A stretch of DNA of 64,000 bases from positions 30,031 through 94,030 of the forward strand of contig NZ_CABVPN010000032.1 in NCBI RefSeq assembly GCF_902499115.1, written 5' to 3'. A program made the translations under genes and the position numbers. Origin of the DNA: Burkholderia diffusa. Lineage in GTDB: Bacteria > Pseudomonadota > Gammaproteobacteria > Burkholderiales > Burkholderiaceae. How positions within the stretch are numbered: position 1 is the first letter of the stretch; each line of letters begins with the position of its first letter. Below the pieces are notes generated by a model that saw only the letters and a list, made by a program, of their open reading frames with translations, did no database searches and was not told the DNA's origin. Below are positions 27,491 to 35,262 of the stretch, piece after piece.

Positions 27491-29176
27491 TCAGTTGAGC
27501 TGATACGAGAACGCGGCATTCACGCGCGGGCTGCGCGACGCGCTTTCAACCGGCGCATCGCCCACCGGCTTCGCGATATTCAGGTCGAGACTGTAGTAAC
27601 GGCTGTCCGTAAACCGCACGCCGATACCGACCGACGACAGGCGGCTCGGCGACGGCGTGCCGGTATGCAGATACACGCGCGCCATGTCGTACGCGATGTA
27701 TGGCGTGACGGATTTCATATACGTCCAGCCCGGCGTGAAGCCGCGGTTGACCTCCAGCGACATTCCCCAGCCCGAGTCGCCCGACGTTTCGCCGGGCTGG
27801 TAGCCCAGCGCATAGCGCGTCGAACCGAACGAGATCTGTTCCGACGTCGGCAGCGAGTCGGGGCTGTACTGGCCGGTCAGCGAGACCGACGTGCCGATCT
27901 TGAACGGCCATTCGTTGGTCTGCGTGAAGGTTGCGCCGGTGCGGACGAACGTCAGCGAGATCGGGCTATCCACCGATGTCGTGTTCGAGCCGATCGTGAT
28001 GTCCTGCGATTTCGACGCGCCGAGAATGTTGAAACCCTTCGCGACGTTGACGCTCAGCTTCTGTACCTGCTTGGCCGACACGCTCGTGTAGTCGAGCTGC
28101 ATTTGCAGCACGCGGACCTGCGAGCGCGTGTCGATGCTGTTGCCGGAAATCTTGTTCTGGTAACGGTCCTCGTTGTGCGACGCATAGCCCGACACGGTGC
28201 CGAGCAGGCTGCGCTGGTTGTTCAGCAGCAACGGATAGGATGCCGAAAGACCGAGCTTCTCGTTCTTGACGGTGCGCTCGACGGTCGACGGCAGCCCCGG
28301 ATTGTCGGTCGGCTTGCCGCGATACGTGCTGGCGTCGAGGCGTGTGACCAGGCCGCTGCTGCCGACCGGCACCGCGCCGCTGAATGCGACGTAGGTTTGC
28401 TTGTCGCGTCCGGGCGGCACCAGCGCGGAAATGCTCAATTGCTCGCCAAACGACGTGAGGCCGTTCTCCGTCGCGGTGATGAGGCCCTGCACGCCCGGGT
28501 GATTGAAATCGATGCCGGTGCTGATGTTGAATGCCTTGCGGTCGACGGCCAGTTCGAGCGTCGTTGCGCCGTCGGTCGTCTGCGGCGGCGGAACATTGGC
28601 CTTCACCGTCACGCCGGGCAGCAGGCCGAACGTATTCACGTAGCGTTCGAACGTCGCGCGGCGCAGCGGGCGATCGGCCGTGATGTGCGCGGCGATCGCG
28701 CGGATCTTCGATTCCATCGCGCCGGGCTTGCCGGTGACCTTGACGTCCGACACATAGCCTTCGACCACTGTGACGCGCACGACACCGTTCTCGAACGTCT
28801 GCGCGGGAATGAACGCGAACGACAGTGCATAGCCGCGATCCTGGTACAGCTTGGTCACGCCGTTCGCGGTTTCGATCAGCTCGCCGATCGTGATGTCCTT
28901 GCCGACGAGGGGCGTGAAGCGACGCGAGATTTCGTCGAACGGCACCGACTTGACGCCTTCGACCTGGAACGTCGTCGGCGTCAGGTGCCGCGACAGCAGC
29001 TCCTGCAGTTGCGGTGCCTGCGGCGCGACCTGCACGGTGACGCTCGGGCCTTTCTGCGGTGCGTTGATCTGGGGGAGCGAATCGAGCGGGTTACCTGCCG
29101 CGCGCGTTTGTGCATGTGCCGTGCCTGCCGCCGCGATGGCGAGCAGCATCATCCATCTGTCGAGTCTGGATTTCAT
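27491..29176 (-). CDS. TpsB-type (ShlB/FhaC) outer-membrane transporter
   Basis: A 561-residue two-partner-secretion pore. Signal peptide of about 22 residues (MLLAIAAAGTAHA); POTRA_2 domain about residues 70-145 (TTFQVEGVKSVPFDEI); a second POTRA-like part (VVEGYVSDVKVTGKPGAM); then the ShlB beta-barrel, ending in the outer-membrane C-terminal Phe-x-Tyr signature FSYQLN. Length is normal (~560-590). No TpsA exoprotein is in the window; instead the gene lies last in a row with two repeat-rich lipoprotein genes on the same strand, which are candidate partners. The gap before it (144 bp) holds two strong hairpins. Confidence 0.9.
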   Translation of the reverse strand: MKSRLDRWMMLLAIAAAGTAHAQTRAAGNPLDSLPQINAPQKGPSVTVQVAPQAPQLQELLSRHLTPTTFQVEGVKSVPFDEISRRFTPLVGKDITIGELIETANGVTKLYQDRGYALSFAFIPAQTFENGVVRVTVVEGYVSDVKVTGKPGAMESKIRAIAAHITADRPLRRATFERYVNTFGLLPGVTVKANVPPPQTTDGATTLELAVDRKAFNISTGIDFNHPGVQGLITATENGLTSFGEQLSISALVPPGRDKQTYVAFSGAVPVGSSGLVTRLDASTYRGKPTDNPGLPSTVERTVKNEKLGLSASYPLLLNNQRSLLGTVSGYASHNEDRYQNKISGNSIDTRSQVRVLQMQLDYTSVSAKQVQKLSVNVAKGFNILGASKSQDITIGSNTTSVDSPISLTFVRTGATFTQTNEWPFKIGTSVSLTGQYSPDSLPTSEQISFGSTRYALGYQPGETSGDSGWGMSLEVNRGFTPGWTYMKSVTPYIAYDMARVYLHTGTPSPSRLSSVGIGVRFTDSRYYSLDLNIAKPVGDAPVESASRSPRVNAAFSYQLN

Positions 29177-29220
29177 TGTTCTTCCTCGTAGGCCTTGCTT
29201 TTCGTCTTCTTTCTAATGCA

Positions 29221-29248
29221 GGCGCGCGACACCAGGGTGTCGCGCGCC
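29221..29248 (-). repeat. Perfect 13-bp stem hairpin upstream of the TpsB gene
   Basis: GGCGCGCGACACC pairs with GGTGTCGCGCGCC around two bases; a second hairpin (GCGCCTTT / AAAGGCGC) lies at about 29282-29309. Neither has a T-run. Between the lipoprotein stop (29321) and the TpsB start (29176) they may process, stabilise or attenuate the message. Confidence 0.6.
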
Positions 29249-29320
29249 GCGTGCCGCATTGCCGGTTGTGTTTGTACGGTCGCGCCTTTTGTTCCGGCTG
29301 CAAAGGCGCGAACGTCCTCC

Positions 29321-30670
29321 TTATTTGCCAACGCTACCCAGCGTGCCCAGCAACCCCGTTACCGGCGCGAGGAGCCCCGTCGAGCTGCCCGACGATGTCG
29401 TCCCCGTCACGCCGCCGACGAGCGACGTGACCGGTGCGAGCGGACTCGACGAAGCCCCGGACCCCGCTGCACCGCCGACTGCCCCGGTGACAGTATTCAG
29501 CAAACCGGTGACAGGCGCGAGAGGGTTTGCACCGCCTGCGCCACCCGTTGCGCCGCCGAGCGTGCCCGTCACCGTCGACACGAGACCGGTGATCGGCGCG
29601 AGCGGGTTGCTGCCCGAGCCACCCGTTGCGCCACCGAGTGCGCCGGTGAGCGAACCGAGCGGCGTCGAACCGAGTCCGGACAGCAGGCCGCCGAGCGGGT
29701 TCGTCGAGCTGGAGCCCGACGACGAGCCGTTTTGTACGGTAGCCGTCGAGCCGCCGACGAGGCTCGTGATCAGGCCGGGGATCGGCGCCGCGCCGTTCGG
29801 CCCGTTCGGATTCACGAGCCCGCCTGCGTTGGTTACGGTGTTGCCGACCGCGGTGACGAGCTGGCCGACGTCGCCGACGAGCGGCTGATTCGACGTGCTG
29901 CCGACCTGCTTGCCCGCCGAGCTGATTGCGCCGCCGATCTGGCCCAGCAGGCCCGACACCGGTTGTCCGAGACCCGTGGTCGTGCCGACTTGCTGCGTGA
30001 CCTGACCCGCGGTGATCACCAGCGGCGTGATTGCCGAACTGAGCGGCTGCGTCACTTGCTGCACGGCGCCCGACGACAGCGTCGAGCCGATCGTCGTGCC
30101 CGCGGCCGACAGCCCGTTGGCGACCGTGTCGAGCACGGTGCCGACCGGCGTCGTGACAGGGGCGAGCGGCGCGAGCTGACCCGTGCCGAGTGCCTTGACC
30201 GTCGAGCTCAGCCCGGACACGGTGTTGCTCGTCGCGCCGACGACATTCCCGAGGCCGGCGACCGTCGTGCCGACGGGATCCTTGATCGAGCCGGTCTGTC
30301 CGAGCCCGTTGCTCAACGCATCGGCAGCCGCGTTGATGATCGTGCCGGTGCTCGAGACGGTGCTGCCGACGCCCTTCGTCACGCCGTCGCCGAGGCCCGG
30401 CACGCTGATGTTGCCGATCGTGCTGCCGAGATCGGTTGCGGTCTGGCCGATCGTGCTGACAGCACCCTTGGTGCCGGTGGACGAGCCACTGGTGCCGCTC
30501 GTGCCGCTGGTACCGCTCGTGCCGCTGGAACTGCCGCCGTTGTTGCTGCTCGGCGGCGCGCTGACGCTGTTGCCGCCGCAGGCAGCCAGCAGGCACGCTG
30601 CAGCGAAGGCGGTGAGGGGCGCGCGCCACTGGCGCAGGACGGCCGTCGTGATGGAACGTTGCTGGGACAT
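29321..30670 (-). CDS. Repeat-rich surface lipoprotein (paralogue B)
   Basis: A 449-residue predicted lipoprotein: signal peptide with lipobox LLAAC (about residue 31), then a low-complexity Ser/Gly/Thr stretch with four GTS triplets, a long Val/Thr/Gly/Ser-rich central part of semi-regular beta-like segments (for example GNVVGATSNTVSGLSSTVKA), and a C-terminus with PLAPVTGLL-type repeats about 26 residues apart. The same architecture recurs in the next gene upstream (30711-32321), so the two are tandem paralogues, 40 bp apart. The GTS triplets can draw a collagen-like label, but most of the protein lacks Gly at every third residue. Function unknown; an adhesin or matrix protein is plausible. 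Confidence 0.75.
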   Translation of the reverse strand: MSQQRSITTAVLRQWRAPLTAFAAACLLAACGGNSVSAPPSSNNGGSSSGTSGTSGTSGTSGSSTGTKGAVSTIGQTATDLGSTIGNISVPGLGDGVTKGVGSTVSSTGTIINAAADALSNGLGQTGSIKDPVGTTVAGLGNVVGATSNTVSGLSSTVKALGTGQLAPLAPVTTPVGTVLDTVANGLSAAGTTIGSTLSSGAVQQVTQPLSSAITPLVITAGQVTQQVGTTTGLGQPVSGLLGQIGGAISSAGKQVGSTSNQPLVGDVGQLVTAVGNTVTNAGGLVNPNGPNGAAPIPGLITSLVGGSTATVQNGSSSGSSSTNPLGGLLSGLGSTPLGSLTGALGGATGGSGSNPLAPITGLVSTVTGTLGGATGGAGGANPLAPVTGLLNTVTGAVGGAAGSGASSSPLAPVTSLVGGVTGTTSSGSSTGLLAPVTGLLGTLGSVGK

Positions 30671-30710
30671 GATGGACTCCTCGCTGTCTTGTCGATGAAT
30701 GGATGTTCGA

Positions 30711-32321
30711 TTACTTGCCGTGCGTGCCGCCGAGCAGGCCGCCGATCAGCGACGTGACAGGCGCGAGCAGATTCGAGCCCGAGCCCGAATTCGTGACGCC
30801 GCCCGTGGTGCCGCTCAGTGCCGGTACGCCGACCGTGCTGGTGACGGAGGACACCGCGCCCGTCACGGGGGCGAGCGGGTTGCCGCCGCCTGCGCCGCCC
30901 GTTGCGCTGCCGAGCGCGCCGGTGACCGTGGAGACCAGGCCCGTGACCGGGGCGAGCGGACCGCTGCTGCCACCGGCTACGCCGCCGAGTGCGCCCGTGA
31001 CCGTGGAGAGCAGGCCGGTGACCGGAGCGAGCGGGCCGCCGCTGGTGCCGCCCGCTGCACCGCCGAGTGCGCCGGTGACGGTCGAGAGGAGGCCAGTAAC
31101 CGGAGCGAGCGGGCCGCCGCTGGTGCCGCCCGCTGCACCGCCGAGTGCGCCCGTGACCGTGGAGAGAAGGCCGGTGACCGGGGCGAGCGGTCCGCCGCTG
31201 GTGCCGCCCGTTGCGCCGCCGAGCGTACCGGTGACCGTCGTGAGGAGGCCCGTGAGCGGCGCGAGCGGGTTGGTTGCGCCGCCGGTGCCGCCCGTGAGCA
31301 GGCCGCCGACGGTCTTCACGGTATTGCCGGCCGACGAGACGGTGTTGCCGAGGCCGGTCGTGACGGGGTTGCCGCCCGTCGATGCGATCAGCGCGCCGCC
31401 CTGGTTCAGGCCGTTGCCGATCGTGCCGAGCAGCATGTTGAGCGGGGCGCCGAGGCCGGTGGCCGTCCCGATCGTCTGCGTCGTCTGACCGACCATCGTC
31501 GTGATCGGCGTGATCGCCGAGCTGACCGTCTGCGTGACCTGCTGGATCGGACCGGTCGACAACACGTTGGACAGCGTGGTGCCGCCGTTCGATACGGCGT
31601 TGCCGACCTGCGTCACGAGGCCGCCGACTGCGCCGGTGACGGGAGCGAGCGGCGACAGCGGGCCGCTGCCGAGGCTCGTGACCAGGTTGCCGGTCTGCGT
31701 GACCGCGCCACCGAGCTGGCTCACCACGCCGCCGGTGCTGGCGACCGTGACGCCGACCGGGTCCTTCGTCGCGCCGAGCTGGCCGAGGCCGTTGCCGAGG
31801 CCATTTCCGAGCGCAGTCACCGCACCGCCGACGTTCTGCACGATGCCGCCTGCAGCCTGCGTCGTGGCCGGGTTGACGCCGGGCAGCGACTGGCTGCCGA
31901 TCACGGAGCCGAGGCCGGATACGGTGCCGCCGAGATTCGTGACGAGATTGCCGCTGCTTGCGAGGACGGTTCCCACCGCGTTTGACGACACACCGGAGGT
32001 GCCGCTCGTGCCGCTGCTTGTTCCACTCGTGGTGCCGCTGGTGCTGCCGCTCGTCGAGCCGCTCGTGCTACCGCTGGTCGAGCCGCTGGTGCTCCCCGAC
32101 GTGCTGCCGCTCGTTGAACCGGACGTGCCGCCCGAGGTACCGCCCGAGGTGCCGCCGCCCGATGTGGAGATCGAATCACCACCGCCGGAGCTGGAGCCAC
32201 CGCTGAGCCCCTTGCTGATGGAACCGGAACCGCCGCACGCGGAGAGGGAAAGCATGGCTGCCACGGTGGCCGCGATCATAGTCGTCCGGAGCGTGCCATG
32301 AGGGATAACCTGAATGTCCAT
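30711..32321 (-). CDS. Repeat-rich surface lipoprotein (paralogue A)
   Basis: A 536-residue predicted lipoprotein with lipobox LSAC near residue 29. After it comes a Ser/Gly/Thr array (SGGTSGG, then repeated SGST, about residues 45-100), a central Val/Thr/Gly-rich region like that of its neighbour, and a C-terminal array of five or six units of ~26 residues with consensus PLAPVTGLLSTVTGALGG. It ends in LLAPVTSLIGGLLGG, very like the end of paralogue B. First gene of the three-gene row ending in the TpsB gene, divergent from the Tad operon across a 670-bp gap. Confidence 0.75.
   Translation of the reverse strand: MDIQVIPHGTLRTTMIAATVAAMLSLSACGGSGSISKGLSGGSSSGGGDSISTSGGGTSGGTSGGTSGSTSGSTSGSTSGSTSGSTSGSTSGSTSGTTSGTSSGTSGTSGVSSNAVGTVLASSGNLVTNLGGTVSGLGSVIGSQSLPGVNPATTQAAGGIVQNVGGAVTALGNGLGNGLGQLGATKDPVGVTVASTGGVVSQLGGAVTQTGNLVTSLGSGPLSPLAPVTGAVGGLVTQVGNAVSNGGTTLSNVLSTGPIQQVTQTVSSAITPITTMVGQTTQTIGTATGLGAPLNMLLGTIGNGLNQGGALIASTGGNPVTTGLGNTVSSAGNTVKTVGGLLTGGTGGATNPLAPLTGLLTTVTGTLGGATGGTSGGPLAPVTGLLSTVTGALGGAAGGTSGGPLAPVTGLLSTVTGALGGAAGGTSGGPLAPVTGLLSTVTGALGGVAGGSSGPLAPVTGLVSTVTGALGSATGGAGGGNPLAPVTGAVSSVTSTVGVPALSGTTGGVTNSGSGSNLLAPVTSLIGGLLGGTHGK
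30858..31271. repeat. 78-bp tandem repeats in lipoprotein paralogue A
   Basis: Five to six units of about 78 bp (26 codons), each encoding a PLAPVTGLLSTVTGALGG-type unit. Two central units are nearly identical in DNA, a sign of recent duplication or homogenisation and of possible copy-number variation between strains. Confidence 0.8.
32035..32150. repeat. 12-bp short tandem repeats encoding Ser-Gly-Ser-Thr
   Basis: A run of near-identical 12-bp units (CCGCTCGTGCTG-like on the plus strand) encodes repeated SGST/SGGT in the linker that follows the lipid anchor of paralogue A. In-frame expansion or contraction would change the linker length. Confidence 0.7.
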
Positions 32322-32991
32322 TTCGTCCTCGCATTGAAGCTGATGTTGTGTTGAGTGATGCGAGGATTACTCTGCAACTGTCGTGCCATTTCGACGGTCG
32401 GCGAGTCGACGATTGGTTTCAAACGAGCCAATTCCTTGTTGGAAAAAGGATTTAGGCAAAATGAAAGATTGTTGAATCTGTTTAAGAACGGTCGAATGGG
32501 AACGGTTTCGTCCGTTTCGTAACGTAACGTCACAACATTGGCGTTACGCGTGCGGCGTAACGTGAGGGGCGTGGAGGGCTGGCGGGCGGTCTGATTGTTT
32601 TACTGGTGGACTAGGTGTGCACATCTAACCTATCGTAAATCCTATGTGTAAATCGTACCGAAACGCCGTACAAATACGTCGTGCTCCCGGAAAGTTTTTT
32701 CGACCCGGTCTTAAAAGAGGTTGGAAGTTAAATAGGAACGGATATAGAATCCGGAGCAGATGTAAGCAAATGTACAGTTCGGTACACGACGTTCGAGGAG
32801 GGTCGCTATCGCGAATGTTAACTTGCATCAAATGTTGATACACACCCTCCGGGGTGACATATAAAGAAGGCGCACCCGGTTGTCGTTACACGCGTGATGT
32901 GACGAACGGCGCGGGGCAAGGGCCGGATATGCGGGGATGTAGAACGTATAAAAGGCCAAAAAACGTACATTCAGGCACGAGGAATTAAAAA
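32322..32991. promoter_or_regulatory. Long AT-richer divergent regulatory region between lipoprotein A and flp
   Basis: 670 bp without a supportable gene; short open frames at 32625-32843 (minus) and 32644-32838 (plus) show no family features. Visibly richer in A/T than the rest of the window, which fits promoters, bent DNA or silencer (H-NS/MvaT-type) binding. A TATAAA near 32945 is the closest -10-like box to flp but lacks a -35. An imperfect palindrome CGTTACA-N7-TGTGACG lies at 32884-32904. It must drive both the Tad operon and the lipoprotein/TpsB unit. Confidence 0.6.
32518..32562. promoter_or_regulatory. Cluster of CGTAACG/CGTTACG sites
   Basis: Four copies of one 7-mer in 45 bp: CGTAACG at 32518-32524 and 32523-32529, its complement CGTTACG at 32542-32548, and CGTAACG at 32556-32562. 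The last two form a perfect inverted repeat with a 7-bp spacer. Probably a multi-site operator for an unidentified regulator. Confidence 0.5.
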
Positions 32992-33156
32992 ATGAAAGCA
33001 CTCATCAAGCGCTTCCTGAAGGAAGAAGACGGGGTTACCGCGATCGAGTATGGGCTGATTGCGGGTCTGATTGCAGCCTTGATCATTGCCAGCGTGACGA
33101 CCATCGGCACGAAGATCTCGGCTCTGTTCGCCACGATTGCCAGTTCGCTGCCCTGA
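32992..33156 (+). CDS. flp: Flp-family type IVb prepilin
   Basis: A 54-residue major pilin precursor of the Tad system. The short basic leader MKALIKRFLKEEDG is followed by VTAIEYGLIAGLIAALIIA; processing by the prepilin peptidase is expected after the Gly, leaving the type IVb EY pair (Glu five residues after the cut) and a hydrophobic assembly helix. ATG 32992 follows CACGAGGAAT. First gene of the locus; so short that ORF calling with a length cut-off would miss it. Confidence 0.93.
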   Translation: MKALIKRFLKEEDGVTAIEYGLIAGLIAALIIASVTTIGTKISALFATIASSLP

Positions 33157-33236
33157 CCCGTGTGGTTTGCTGGGGGCAAGCGAGCCGCAGTAGCGGCTCG
33201 CTTGCCGTTACATCAGCATGCGCCGTCGATTGCAAT

Positions 33237-33737
33237 ATGGCACATCTCATCAGCACCAGCTTTTTTTTTGCCTGGGCCGTTCTCGTTGCTGCCGGTGATA
33301 TTCGATTTCGGCTCGTTCGGAATTCGCTTGTCATCTGCGGGGGCGTTGCCGCACTCGTCAGTTCACTGATAAACGCAAATCCGTTTGGTATTTCAACCGA
33401 GCAGGCATTGATCGGTATGCTGGTCGGTTTGGCCAGTTTCTTCCCGCTTTTTGCGATGCGTGTCATGGGGGCGGCAGACGTCAAGGTATTCGCGGTTCTC
33501 GGCGCGTGGTGCGGTTTGCCGATATTGCTTTGGCTGTGGGTTATTGCCAGCCTTGCCGCCGGGTTGCACGTCCTGGGACTGATACTGCTCACTCACACGC
33601 CACTCGGCGCGTTATGGGAGCGTGGATCGCCGGCGATGGCGCTTGGCGGGCGGCGCTCGACACCGTACGCGGCATGTCTCGTCGTTCCTGCGGCAGCTTG
33701 GCTGGGCTATCTGGTCATTACCTGGAGCGGGCGATGA
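33237..33737 (+). CDS. tadV: TadV/CpaA prepilin peptidase (A24 family)
   Basis: A 166-residue polytopic inner-membrane aspartyl protease that should cut the Flp, TadE and TadG leaders. The first catalytic Asp is in VAAGDIRFRLVRNSLV, the second in RVMGAADVKVFAVLG; here the usual GxGD is GAAD. About five hydrophobic segments. ATG 33237 gives a first helix at once; an in-frame start 75 bases upstream would add unconserved sequence. The stop overlaps the tadE start (ATGA). Confidence 0.88.
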   Translation: MAHLISTSFFFAWAVLVAAGDIRFRLVRNSLVICGGVAALVSSLINANPFGISTEQALIGMLVGLASFFPLFAMRVMGAADVKVFAVLGAWCGLPILLWLWVIASLAAGLHVLGLILLTHTPLGALWERGSPAMALGGRRSTPYAACLVVPAAAWLGYLVITWSGR

Positions 33738-34204
33738 AACGAGAGTATCGATCGGGCGCGCGCTCGCGGGAGCGAGGGGCAACTGCCGTCGAATTCGCGC
33801 TGGTATTTCCGCTGTTTTTTCTGATTCTGTACGCGATCGTGACGTTCGGGCTGATCTTCGCGGTTCAGCAGGGCTTGACGCTCGCCGCGACCGAGGGGGC
33901 GCGTTCGGCACTGAACTATGTGTACGAAGCCAACGGTTCGGGAACGCAGGCGCTGACGGACCGAGCGAGCGCAGCAAAGGCGACGGCTGTAGGCCTCACT
34001 TCATGGCTGACCAATGTCCAGATCCCGACGCCGGTATCAGGAACATGCAGTTACGACCCGACGATGTATTGCGTGACGGTCACGGTGACCTATCCGTATC
34101 GGGCGCATCCGCTGGTTCCGTCTCTGCCGTTGCTGGGTCTCGTCACGCCGACGCAGCTTACCGGCACGGCCACTGTCCAGATCAATCCGGCAACCATCCT
34201 ATGA
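33734..34204 (+). CDS. tadE: TadE-like pseudopilin
   Basis: A 156-residue minor pseudopilin of the Tad pilus. N-terminal prepilin-like segment RERGATAVEFALVFPLFFLI, with Gly before the cut and Glu at +5, then one transmembrane helix and a small periplasmic domain with a Cys pair (GTCSYDPTMYC). The start overlaps the tadV stop by four bases; the frame is open further upstream, but only inside tadV. Confidence 0.9.
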   Translation: MKREYRSGARSRERGATAVEFALVFPLFFLILYAIVTFGLIFAVQQGLTLAATEGARSALNYVYEANGSGTQALTDRASAAKATAVGLTSWLTNVQIPTPVSGTCSYDPTMYCVTVTVTYPYRAHPLVPSLPLLGLVTPTQLTGTATVQINPATIL

Positions 34205-34292
34205 GCCGGACGATACATACGGCGGGTTACATGCATATAGCGGTGTCCCCGCTCGAACACAACAACATCAATCTACGGCACCGACATCCACC

Positions 34293-35198
34293 ATGGCCAA
34301 CAACTTGACGAAGATCATCGCCGGGCTGCTGATCGCAATCGCTGTTCTGCTCGGGATCTATGCGTGGACGCTTGGTCGCGCGCAGGTCCATCCGCCGGTT
34401 GTGGCAACGCCGACTGTCGCGGCGCAGTCGGTGCCGGTCGTCGTGGCGGCACGCCTGCTGCCGGCCGGTCAGCCGATTCATGCCGATGCGTTGAAGCTCG
34501 CGCAGGTTCCCATGATGCCGACGGGCGGGTTCAGCGATCCGACCGCCCTCGTCGGTCGCGTGCCGGCGAATGACATTCTTGCCGCGGCACCAGTGCTCGA
34601 AGGCGGGTTGACTTCCGGACTGGCCGACCAGGTGGCGCTCGGTGAGCGCGCTGTCGCGGTGAAGATCGACGAGTCGAATGCGGTGGGCAATCGGTTGCGG
34701 CCCGGCAACTTCGTCGACGTGTTCGTGAATCTGAGGCGTGACGGTTCCGGCGGCGCGCAGGCGGGCTCGGAGATTCCCGGTACGCAGGCGCGCCTGCTGC
34801 TGTCGAAGATCCGTGTGCTGTCGTTTGGCGATGCAACCCCCGATCGGGACGGCGGCGGCGGACCGAGCGGTGCGGTGCGGACCGCGGTACTCGCCGTGCC
34901 GACGGCGCAGGTCGATGCGCTTACGCTTGCCGAGGCAAGCGGTCGTCTGACGCTCGCGCTGCGCAATCCGCGGGACACCGAAATCGCGACACAGACAGTT
35001 GCGGTTCGTGCGGCAGTCGGGGACGCGACGCAATCTGCGCAGGCCGCGAGCGGCATATGGCTGGACGACCTGTCGGGCGGACGTGCACGCGGTACACCTC
35101 GCACGCCGGTTGCTCCGCGCGCGCCCGTCATGGCCCGTGGGAGCGGCAGCAGCATCGAAGTCATTCGTGGCGGGCGTGCCGAGACGGTCGCCTATTGA
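34293..35198 (+). CDS. cpaB: Flp pilus assembly protein CpaB/RcpC
   Basis: A 301-residue periplasmic protein anchored by an N-terminal helix (IIAGLLIAIAVLLGIYAW). An SAF domain (VPVVVAARLLPAGQPIHADA) and the RcpC domain (GERAVAVKIDESNAVGNRLR, PGNFVDVFVNL) follow. It is thought to help or gate the secretin CpaC encoded next. A Gly/Arg/Pro-rich tail. It follows tadE after 88 bp. Confidence 0.92.
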   Translation: MANNLTKIIAGLLIAIAVLLGIYAWTLGRAQVHPPVVATPTVAAQSVPVVVAARLLPAGQPIHADALKLAQVPMMPTGGFSDPTALVGRVPANDILAAAPVLEGGLTSGLADQVALGERAVAVKIDESNAVGNRLRPGNFVDVFVNLRRDGSGGAQAGSEIPGTQARLLLSKIRVLSFGDATPDRDGGGGPSGAVRTAVLAVPTAQVDALTLAEASGRLTLALRNPRDTEIATQTVAVRAAVGDATQSAQAASGIWLDDLSGGRARGTPRTPVAPRAPVMARGSGSSIEVIRGGRAETVAY

Positions 35199-35262
35199 CA
35201 TCAACGTACGATCATCGACAGCAGCTACGGAAGAGAGAGGCCGCGCGACGGCCCCCGACACA

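Noticed and set aside
30183..32301. Plus-strand frames of 171-428 codons opposite the repeat lipoproteins
   Set aside because: Pro/Val- or Arg/Asp-rich mirror images of the repeats, without start signals or domains.
29321..32321. True collagen-like proteins
   Set aside because: Only four GTS triplets in one protein follow Gly-X-Y; the SGST and 26-residue units do not place Gly at every third residue.
32625..32843. 72-codon frame (minus) and the 65-codon frame opposite it
   Set aside because: No ribosome-binding site, family or signal peptide; AT-rich regulatory DNA.
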